From Acanthochromis polyacanthus (Eukaryota > Chordata > Actinopteri > Pomacentridae), in assembly GCF_021347895.1 (NCBI RefSeq), contig NC_067113.1:44865474-44929473 (forward strand): 64,000 nt of DNA, given 5' to 3'. Shown piece by piece: positions 54,291 through 64,000 of the stretch. The translations under genes and the position numbers were made by a program. The first letter of the stretch is position 1. Every line of letters starts with the position of its first letter. The notes under the pieces were generated by a model. That model saw nothing but the letters and a program-made list of their open reading frames with translations, did no database searches and was not told the origin of the DNA.

Positions 54291-55286
54291 CTAAGTTCCC
54301 CAAGTTGCAGCTAACTATGACATTCATCTATGTTGGGGCTGGACAGGCATCATGGAGGGGGTTCGTCAAATCAAAACAATCAGCTAAAGGAGGATAAAAC
54401 CTTTATAGAGCTGAGAGGAACTGCAGAGTTTCATGATTCACAACAACAAATGACTCTTTTCACACAGTCAGTTGAGTCATTGCTGATATAAAAATGACTA
54501 GAGCAGCTAAAAGTTATGTTTGCAGCCAGTAATCCGTCACTTTACAGCAATGAAACCACTTGTATCCCACTCAGGAATCCTGTAGGGATGAACTGTGCTT
54601 TAGACAGTTTAATGTCTGCAACATTACTCTACTGTCTCAGAGCCAATTTTTTATGTTTGTCTGGACGTATCCAAGGATTCCAACCAACATTGCCACTTCT
54701 TAAATAATCATAACTCCCTGTAATTGTCTGGCAAAGCACACCTAAAGCCCTCCAGTGTGTTGCACAAGAGAAATATGACTTGACGGGATTCATTTATCTG
54801 CTGTGGCACTTCGGGTGACAAATTGCGACAGGGACATTAGATAAAAATGCATCCAAGGAGTCTCCTTTCCATCCTCGTGTTTGCCTGGATTAATAGTCAT
54901 TATTACTTTAAACACAAATACAGCTAAGTCATGTTTTAGTCACTGAGTCACTGAATGTCTGGGAAGTGTCTTATTGACGTCTGTGACACCTATTTAGATG
55001 TTTTAATGGTTCGATTTATTCTCTCTCCATCCAACCTTCATTTGTCTTTGCAGTCTGTTATTGTGATATGAAATGAGTTTTTAATCCACTATGACATCCA
55101 GAAAAACAGACCTTAACCTCCACCCAATTTATTATATGATACATAATTGATCCCACAGATACAAAGCTGCTGAAATGATCCATTGGTTTTGTTTTTCTTT
55201 CTTTATTTCCACCCTTTTAGCTTATTTTATATGTCATAACGACATTCAGATGACAGATTGCACAGCAGCTCTGTTCCAGTTTTCCA

Positions 55287-55410
55287 CCAATGGCTCAGAT
55301 GGTAGAGCAGGTTGTCCACTAATAGAGGTTTGATGCTTGGTTGATCCGCATGCTGAAGCTTAACACCTAACCCAAGCTCAGTCCAGATGGCAGGCAAACA
55401 TGACAACCCT
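55287..55410 (+). mobile_element. tRNA-like SINE, degraded
   Basis: TGGCTCAGATGG (55291-55302) fits the A box and is followed by TAGAGCAGGTTGTCCACTAA. A shortened B box GGTTGATCC lies at 55339-55347. The head matches a widespread fish SINE from memory; the tail is eroded. Confidence 0.55.
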
Positions 55411-56224
55411 GTCCTGAGTGTGTTAAAAAGGTTCAGAAAAATCTATGTAAATGCAATCCGTTTACGGTTTATTTCTTCAAACCATTCCTCTGGCAAAGCT
55501 GAGAAGAAAATTAAACCGACAGAGGAAGGGAGGTAGAGTTAGAAAACCAAATTATGCAAAACAAATAAATCGGCAAAAGGAGTGGAAAGAGGAGGGAAGA
55601 GGACACATGCACACCAAGACGGTGAGAAAATGATAGTGAGAAGAAGAACTGGGCAAATAAAAAGGGGAAAAAGGAGATGACGTGACTCCCAGAGCTAAAG
55701 GAGTGATTAATGTTTACTGTCTTTGAAGTGAGCAATTACCTGTAGAGCGCTGACTGAGCCAGTGCAATGATGGAGTTTAACGGAAGGCATTCTCAGTGCA
55801 CAGAACCTTGATTAAACAGGATTTAGGTTTATAGCCATAGCAGATGGAGATGGGGGGGTCATCTGGTTTGTCTAAATAGCTGCATCCGTACGGCTGTGTT
55901 TGTGTGTACATGTGTTGTTCTGCTGAGTTTCCAGTCTGCTGTGGGTTGCGTGAAGAGTCAGAGAGACAATCAAAAAGGAGGCCAAACCGAGACAGGAAAT
56001 GTAAAAGAGAAAACGCAAGGGGAGTAGAGCAGAAAGAAGTGATCAAAGGGATGTTCTTGATTCAATAGTGTCTCATAAGTCTCATCCCTACCCTGAAAAG
56101 TGCATCTGTGAGCTTTGCAAGCATCTCCAAAAATAAACTGTAGAGCATGAAACCTTTGGATATAGGAAAAAGCATATTTATTAGGAGCTTTTATGGGGTA
56201 GCAATGAAAGGAAGGACAATATTC

Positions 56225-56460
56225 ACAATCGTTTTAGCTCCATTTTGGTCTCCACCACCTGCAGGGAAAATCTGCTGCTCAACATTGGTGTAAGTGTGAA
56301 TAATCTATGTTGATTATACCTGATGTAGTTGGTTACAAATGCATGTTTATTTGGGGTTTTTATGTGCTTCAAAGAAAAGAAGCCCAAAATTCACTTTCCT
56401 TTTAGCTCTGTTTTGTTCACCACCAACTCCAGGAAAAATCTGCTGTTCTGCACTGGACCT
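56225..56460 (+). repeat. Dispersed repeat, copies 2 and 3 in tandem
   Basis: TTTTAGCTCCATTTTGGTCT with CCACCTGCAGGGAAAATCTG and, about 165 bp later, TTTTAGCTCTGTTTTGTTCA with CCAACTCCAGGAAAAATCTG. The family is not identified. Confidence 0.5.
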
Positions 56461-59400
56461 GGTCCACATTTAGCAAGTAAATTATGCCTTTGATCTCTGC
56501 ATGAACAATAATCAGTGCTCATTATTAATGTTGATGATAGTGGTGAGTCAAGTTTTGTACTTTTGAACCAAATTAAAAGGGCTAAAAGATGCTTTATGGA
56601 TCTGAGATGTGCGGTGGAGTTGGTTCCATGACCTCTTTTATATTGTCATTTCATTATTTGTTCATACAAAGTATGAACTGCAGCCACTTTAAGTAGGATT
56701 AGCACATTTATGATTCAACATATGCAAGTGCAAAGAAATAGCCCCCACGTTTTTTGGGCGCTTCACTGCCTGTCATTCATGACATATTTTCCCAGCGGCA
56801 AAGGCTGCGAATGGAGGAAGTGCAGTTTTACCCTAATTAGAGGGCACTTTTCATGTTTACATTACATAACTGCGAACCAGTCTCTAAAGCGTACAGTTAG
56901 AATAAATTATTATGGCATTTTGATGGATCTCCTACCTCCCAGGGAGCCATTGGATTCTATTTATTTCAATACACGACTTGCAGAGGCAGATTCTTTCAGC
57001 TTTTTGTTTGCTTTGATTCTTTCAGTGACACCTAGCATAAAAGCGAGTCACCTTGAACCAGTTTGAGAAAATTAGACATATCCACATGTTTTGCTGCCAT
57101 CAAAGAGTTATTTAGAAATTTATATACTTCGCTGAGGCTCCGACGTTGTCTTAAATGGATGCACTGGGTTCAAAAGTCGCCCTGGCTCTTTTAAAGAACG
57201 TGTTTGAGGCATTTTAACGAGGCAAACATCCTTCATCTCCCCACTGGCAGACCAGCTGGTCAGGCACAAAAACAGGCCTTCTCATCCTCTGGCATGAACT
57301 AACACACACTTAGGCGCAGGTCTGAGAGTCCTGCAGACATGCGTTTGCAGATGTGAGTGTACTGTACATAGGTGAACGTGTGTTTGAAGAGGAATTACTA
57401 TAAATCCACTGCCTGCCGGGGAAGACAAGTTGACTGTAAAATAGCCTTTACTGGAAAAAAACAAAACAAAAACACAGGTCTCCATCCCAGCTCGTCCTAC
57501 TTACTAAAACATTTGTTCTGGTATAAGTGCCCTCAAGCCTTTTGAAGTGTTTAGCAGTAAACAGTGGCTTTAAGACGCTGCAGAATGGTGATCCTAATAT
57601 GGAACTGTTTCACTCAGTGTTGATCCAGAGAAGAGAAGAGATGAGAGCACAGTGTTGATTATCAGAGATGAGTGTCCTCCAAGACCATTAGGCTACACAC
57701 AGTCTCTCTTGCTAGTATAATAAACTGCTCCTGCTGCTATTCTGTAACATGGTGGCCAACCGCTTCTCGTCAACAAAGCACTGGAGTGTCTAGTCACTCT
57801 CTTTACTGCTTCATAGGTAAATATAAAGATTTATTTAAAGAAATTAAAAATATATGTGTATATCTGTAGTCTTCTTTTGGCTGTAACAAAATTGCAAAAA
57901 AATAAAAAATAAATAGAACCTGTGAAACTACAAACCACAACCTGCTGGTGACAAAATAGTCCACAAATGGCTCTACAAATGTACTGACAATTCATACAAC
58001 AGCTAAGATATTTCAGTCTAAATCAACTGACAAACAAGCATTGTCATATTTAGAATGTCCAGTGTGGTGAAAATCCACGTTATTGTGTTTTGTGGTCCTT
58101 CTAAAAAAGGAGATGAAGATGACAGCCTCCGCCATTCCTCAAGAACCCCAGTTTTAAAAGCCAGTAAGAATTTTACTGAGTTGCTATGTAACAGCAGAGG
58201 AACCAACAGATCCATTCAGAAAGAGCAGCTGCCTCACAATCCACCAGGTTTATTTACTTTCCAGAGCTGCTTTTGTGAACTCTAAATTGTCTCATCCACA
58301 AGCAAAACACAACAAATGTTCTGCTGTTGGGTGCAAGAGTGAACTCAAGAGTGTTAATGCACCTTCAGCATCTGAGCAACTGAAGACCAGAAAGTTTTTT
58401 TATTTTTTATTTTGATGGCAATGCCACCACAACAATTTTAAAAATTCTCAGGTGCTGTTTCCATCTGTTCACTTCTCTCCTGCTCTCTGTGCTCATATAT
58501 ACTGTATTTAGATATGCCAGATTCCCAATAAAGCTGATATAAGTTGCATATTATTCTGTTTCTGTTGTCAAATGATGCACTCACTAACCCACTGACGCTA
58601 AATGTTGACCACTTCACAACCATTTCCAATCTGTGGCTCTGTACCACTGAACTACTTATTTTAAAACTACAGTGCTGTCTTACTAATTCTCCAAGCACGT
58701 GTTAAAAACATCTGTGCTGTGAGTTCTGTGATATTTTTATGTAAACTGATTGCAAAAAAAGAAAGTTTGAAGGGATAAAAAGTCCTGGTCTTACACATTC
58801 ATTTATGGTCTGTATCATCTGCCATAAGGTTTGCCCTATCACAGATGCAGAGAGAGTCTTCTTCCTGAAGGGGCTGTGGACTGCAGACACTGAAACAACC
58901 CATTTAGAAAAGGGTTAAATCCAGGGTTCTACAGTCACATTGAAATGAACCCTCTTTGCAGTATTTTGAGTTGAAAAATCATAATAAATTGTGGGCTCTT
59001 GTGTAGATATTCAAGGGGCACAGTACAGGACCTTTGAAGCCACACTACCTTTCAGCATGCCTGAAAGTTAGCAGGACAGAAAACGACCTCTTAAAGGTGT
59101 CTGGTTCCGGCGCTTACACTGCTGTAAACTGACGTAAGCCAGGCGACGACTGGCAAACAGTTTACACAGCCTTGTGAAACAACAAGTGTAGCCTGCAACA
59201 TGCATTGGAACATCCTCCAAGGCCTAATAAGAATGGAGAGATCCTCCACTGGAGCGGCGATCAAAGGCAGATGTTGGAAGTGGACCAAGGCTATTTTGGA
59301 ACAGGCCTGTGAAGATTTATGGTACATCTCCTTGGCTCTCCCTTCTGCGAGTTACATGACAGAAAAGCAGACTGATAGGAGGGCACGCTGGTGTTTGCAG

Positions 59401-59656
59401 AGGTGTTTTTGCTTCTGTGCCACCCACATGCTCAGACCTCTCTCTTGGTCTATCCGACCAGTTAAGTCCACTGGTTTAACTGAGGGGACCAGTGCGGGGT
59501 TGCAGCCTTCCCACATATGTGTGTTTATGTGTGTAGCGTTAAACCAGACACAGGCTTGTGGCTCCTAGGAGAATCAGTTTTACTTTGCTCACAGTCTCTC
59601 TCTCTGTCTCTGTCTTCACACTCTCAGTGCGATCCAGCTGAGTGGGTGAAAAGCAA

Positions 59657-59658
<2 letters not shown>

Positions 59659-59692
<34 letters not shown>

Positions 59693-59767
59693 CAGCTTGT
59701 ATAAGGAGGCAGTAGTCAATCATTCAGAGAGAGAGAAAGAGAGAGAGAGGGAGAGAGAGAGAGGGGG
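59659..59767. repeat. (GA)n microsatellite, two blocks
   Basis: GA runs at 59659-59692 and about 59726-59767, separated by 33 bp of unique sequence. Confidence 0.95.
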
Positions 59768-59852
59768 AGAAGCAGCCACTCGCTCGTCCCTCACTCCAGG
59801 CTCTAAGTTTACAGGCAGCCAGGCAGATTTTCTTGGCTTGGATGCAGCGCTC

Positions 59853-59942
59853 ATGACAGGATTTGGAGCCTGGGACGCAGGACCAACCGGAGATCTGCAG
59901 GTCCGACTGGATCAGCCCCAGCCAGATTCTCACCCTGCACAG
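59853..59942 (+). CDS. Candidate first coding exon of an unidentified gene
   Basis: ATG at 59853 opens 30 codons (MTGFGAWDAGPTGDLQVRLD, then QPQPDSHPAQ) ending CAG/gtaggac, phase 0. The stretch is GC-richer than its surroundings and lies after GA-rich, promoter-like sequence. A four-codon upstream ATG frame overlaps the start. I do not recognise the peptide, and no second exon was found in the remaining 4 kb, so it may also be 5'UTR or chance. Confidence 0.2.
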
Positions 59943-62900
59943 GTAGGACTTCAATATCATAGCAAAGTGCACCGGATTTATCTATCTACAGAAGATTAAA
60001 TTCCCAATTTTTTTGCTCAGCCAGCCAGCCATTATTCAATATGCAAGAGAAAAAAAATTGGCAACAATGATCTGGCAACATGCATTGGTATAGTTCTTGC
60101 TGATAAAATCTAATCCCCTGAAAGCTAAGAAAGAGGCCGCAGCAAATTATATTAATGTTGAAGTAAAGAGGGTACAAGGTTGCAGAGTATGCTGTAATAA
60201 AACCCAAAAAAGGATGAGCTTCTTGCTTCTTTTTTAAATCTCTTAAAAGGCATGGACAAAGAATGAACACAGCTGATTCATTTGAATTCACTGTGAGATA
60301 TTGCTTCAATAATTGCTCCTTTCGGCTGCAGCTGTGAACATATGAATGGACAGAGCTGAGTTTGCATGAGAACAAAAACCTGAAATCACTTTTTTTTTAA
60401 ACTCCTGACGTTTCTTCCAGTTTTGCATTTGAGGAATTGCTGAAGTAAGCGCTCCTTTCCCACTACAAAAACTGATTTAGAAAAGTTGAAGATGCCAAGT
60501 TTATGAAGGGTCATTGCACCCCGGCATTCATCTTGATTTCCCCCCGAAGGCGGATGAATTCCCCCGCAAAGAAAACACTCTGTTGCTGATTTTAGATGCT
60601 TCCTTGGTGCTTTTGTTATGTAACCATCAGGCGGTCCCCACGCTGCCATAATGGATTGAGATAAACCCCAAATCTGCCAGAGCGAGGGGTTAGCGTCTCC
60701 TCTCGGACCCTCTTTGTAGGAAGGAATTTTGGATAACCACATCTACCAAGTGACTCCCGTTCATTGAATACAAAGCCGGTTCTTTATCTTGTTTAGAAAA
60801 AGGCTATTTTTTCAAATTTTAAATGTTTTTCTTTTTGATGATTCGACTACAAGATAGTCAATGGGAAGCCAAAGCTGATGTTGTACGCATGTGTGGGTTG
60901 GTTAGATGTCATTGTCTGTGCAGCTACATGCACATGTGCACAGAAAGTTACATGCCCCATGTGTGCAGAACGACAGCAGCGTGTGGTTTCACTCTGGAAT
61001 CTGAAAAAAAAGGAAAAAAATGGGGGAAACAGAAACTTGCTTGACTTGCACTCCGATTACAAAGTGCAGGGGGTGACTTTTATTGCAATATCTGCTGTTT
61101 CAGCTCGCCGCGGTTAACTTGGAGTCTTTGTAGTACGAGGAGTGAGAGAATGAGTGGGAGAATTCTGCCTGTGTGTGTGTGTGTTTACCGTGCAGATGTG
61201 TCTGGCAGCGGTCCAGACCAGTCAACATTAGCTGGGCGGTGGGGGAAGACATTGTCTGCTTGTGTGTGTGTTTAAGCTCTGTTAAACATCTCTTGACAGT
61301 GTTTTAACTCCCCGATTCTAATGAAGCAGCTTGCAGACACTCGAGACTTTTAATGGGAAAACAAACTAGCAAGTAGCTAAACACTGCAGAATGTTGCATA
61401 ATAATTAGATAAACTCTTCATTTTTCTATCAAATGTGACACATTTTGGCTTGAATGCTCATAAATGTGATGTTTTCTGATGGGTTTTGAGTGTTGTTAAG
61501 CAATTTTGGAGCATAATTAGATAAGAAACATAAGAAAAGATGCTTGGATGTTGCGTGAAAGTTTGCATACAAGGGTTGCAGGTGTGCATGAGGCTAGTTG
61601 TTGGTGCTTTTGTGCAGAGAATACAAGAAAACTGCTCTCTCCTGGGTGTAAAGGAGACACAAAGGCAGACAATTTGGCTTTTTTCCATTTGAAAAAGTCG
61701 CCCTCTGTTTGTTTTTCTGAGCTCAGCACCTCTGACCCTCCCTGAAAAAACTCAAAGTGTCATTTTCTGTCTCTAAACTTCCCCCCTCCACTCTTTTTCC
61801 TTCGCTGCAGGAATGTCTGGTTTCAATTAGGCTCTCAGGGTTGCATGAAGGTTTCTCTCTTTGCATGCTCTCTCCACACACGCTGTCTGTCACTGTCTCA
61901 TCTTCTGGCTTTGGACTCAGGTTTCTGATCAGACTCCTTTCCTCTTTTGGTTCTCTGTATGTTATTCTTTCACTCCTATCACCCTAAATCTCTTTGTTGT
62001 AGCTACACGGTAACCAGCTGCAGACCTTTGAACACGGACACACTCACAGGAAATTTAGCCCAAAGGAAACAAAGTCAGGTCAGCTTACCGGGAGGCTTGC
62101 TGGCATTTGAAATGAAAAAAAAAAACTACCTATAAGCTCGCTCCTTGTTCCTGCTCTCCAGATTTCTGTCAGTTTTTCAGGTAATTAACAGCCTGAATGA
62201 GCGGCTGTCGGCTTTCCCTGTGCATGCAGCTTGGATGGAGGCAGGATTTTTCACATTTTTTTACATGTAGCTCAGGAGAAAAAGCTCATTCTTTGTTTTT
62301 ACAGCCTCCCCTTCTTGTTCTCACTTTCTCTCTGCAGCACAGTGACCCCTATGTTTCTGAACTCTTTCCATCCCTGGTGGTTTGTTCACTGTTACTGGAG
62401 CATGAAGATCCTCTGGGGGCAGCCAGTGAAGTTTGCGCAGTTCAAGTCTCAGAAACTGTGACAGGAATGAGCACAGATAAGGTTTTTCAGAGCTTTTATA
62501 AAAGGGCTTTCTTGTCGATAAGCCTTTAAGTCGTATTTGCAGTGTCTCTGACTTGTCTTGTCTTCATTTCAAAGTGTACAATAAGCCAAGGACACATATG
62601 TTCTAGTCTTATAATGTAATATTTAATAAATAGTCGAGGTCACCAGCGGTTTAGGGCTCATATCTCGCCACTCGATTGAGACAAGTTGGAGCCAAGACCT
62701 ATAAATCAACCATGTTTCGAGCAATTTTGACTTGAATCTAGAAAGTATTTTTGAGTCACAAATGTAATCTGAGCACATATGGAGTGAGCGCAAGTCTTTT
62801 ATTCCGAGCCAGGTGTAATTTCCCTTGATATTTTCTATTACGCTCCTGATTTTAATCGCGTCCTCAGGACTTTCCTTCCGACTTTCGCTGCCTTCCTGTG

Positions 62901-64000
62901 GTTCCCTGCAAATGGTTTCCAAATATGCGAGTGGCCTCCATGTGTGTTTCTCTTGATCGCAGTCATCCCTCAACTCCCTCTTCCTGACGTAGGTGGTATG
63001 TGATGGTGTTAGAGGCCAACCTGTCTGTGTTTCCTCTGGTCTGGTGAGGCCAAACGACCCGTCTAAGCCCACGCAGACAATACAGAAAACATACACAGAA
63101 GGAGCATGTGCAAGCATATGTCTGTTTTTTGTGCTCTTTTTTTTCCTCCACTCTCAATACCTTTGTGAGCTGCTGCCGTATATATGCCCCCTTAATGCGT
63201 ATCTGCATAAATATACTGTTTTTATTCTATATCTGCATGAGATTCCTGCTGCCTCTTTCACACATTTACGCTGTGACCTCCAGTTTTTTTTTGACAGAAT
63301 GGTCACTTCTTCTTGCTAATGTCACTTCAGAACTCCAGCCAAACCTCCTGCTTACATTACTGTAAACTTTCCACTTCATTACACAACACTCACAGCCCTG
63401 CTTTAAGTGCATGTAATGTACAATATATAGGGTGCTACTGTGCCTGTGGTCACTGAAGCTTTACCTTGAAGCTTTTAGTTAATGCCTTCATAAATAAAAC
63501 GCCAAGTAAGAAGTGCAAGAGTTGATTCAAGTTTAAGATAAAGGTGCATTAAACACAGCAGACTTAAGCATTTACTGTATTCAGTGGTTTGTTTTCACTG
63601 AGAGTACATTTGTGCTGAGTACTTTCTTATCTTTACTCATCTTCCAACCGATGAGGTAAGTTGTTTTACTTGGGAAAGCCATTAGAAATGACTAATGTAA
63701 ATGATCAAACGGTGATTTTTCCATCTGCTCAGCAGTTTAAGACACACCGGCATAGTTATTGTCTGTTCAGTGCACTCTGGTGACCAAATATCTACCTCTG
63801 ATGACAGAATCCTGTTCTCATTGTTTCATTTCTCTGAAGGCTTTAGAGGCAGTGTTTTCTGATTGTGGTTAGAAATCCACCCACTGCAACCAAGCCAGAT
63901 ATGTTGGCAAAAAATAAAATAATTAGCACCCACTATAAACCCCAACCAATTCTGTTAACAGGGTGACCTTGAGGCTTTTAAACTGCACTCTTGTTGGCAT
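59943..64000. other. No gene recognised
   Basis: AT-rich sequence without a supported exon. One 164-codon open frame on the minus strand (62623-63117) has no family likeness. If the 59853 exon is real, this would be its first intron. Confidence 0.4.

Larger units (their letters stand above)
53869..59580. other. Intergenic with scattered repeat copies
   Basis: It contains related segments at about 54215-54290, 56225-56285 and 56395-56460 and a SINE head at 55287. No gene is recognised. Confidence 0.5.

Noticed and set aside
59517..59999. 160-codon frame through the GA repeats
   Set aside because: Most of it is repeat-derived Arg/Glu and a TG-rich leader. Only the last 30 codons before the donor at 59943 were kept as a weak exon candidate.
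60386..60742. 118-codon minus-strand open frame
   Set aside because: No family likeness, no splice context, and length expected by chance in this much sequence.

Overview
The window looks like nuclear DNA of a ray-finned fish, probably a percomorph teleost. It is AT-rich, with short coding exons bounded by GT/AG splice sites, long (CA)n, (GA)n and (GAAA)n microsatellites, and teleost-style SINE, LINE and MITE debris. There are no prokaryotic operons, rRNA genes or CRISPR arrays, and no intact tRNA gene that I can see.

Layout. (1) 339-29252, minus strand: the 5' half of ccdc146, a coiled-coil protein of centrioles, microtubules and sperm flagella. I could place 13 coding exons plus the 5' non-coding exon, with phases that join throughout. 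The gene runs off the left edge of the window. (2) 17069-26303, plus strand: fgl2 (fibrinogen-like 2, fibroleukin), five coding exons, lying wholly inside the 15.9-kb second intron of ccdc146 and read in the opposite direction. Mammals have the same antisense nested arrangement, which supports both identifications. (3) About 29.4-64 kb: a long stretch with no gene I can recognise. It holds degraded transposable elements, microsatellites and, near 59.85 kb, a weak candidate first exon of an unidentified plus-strand gene.

Main observations. fgl2 carries an apparent one-base deletion in a C run in exon 1 (17321-17323) that breaks the reading frame of an otherwise well-conserved gene. The ccdc146 start codon is assembled by splicing (A at the end of exon 1, TG at the start of exon 2), and the frame upstream is closed by an in-frame TAA. 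The 5' splice site of ccdc146 exon 7 is the first GT of a roughly 120-bp (GT)n tract. An RFX X-box-like site lies just upstream of ccdc146 exon 1. Among repeats there are a tRNA-like SINE with a 14-bp target-site duplication, a 56-bp truncated relative with a 12-bp duplication, a 498-bp foldback palindrome, a TTAA-flanked MITE family and a dead LINE that keeps its FADD motif.

The two genes are not expected to share a pathway. The protein of fgl2 is a secreted or membrane-associated immune and coagulation factor, while ccdc146 acts at centrosomes and cilia. Their link here is positional. I found no convincing unknown multi-gene system.
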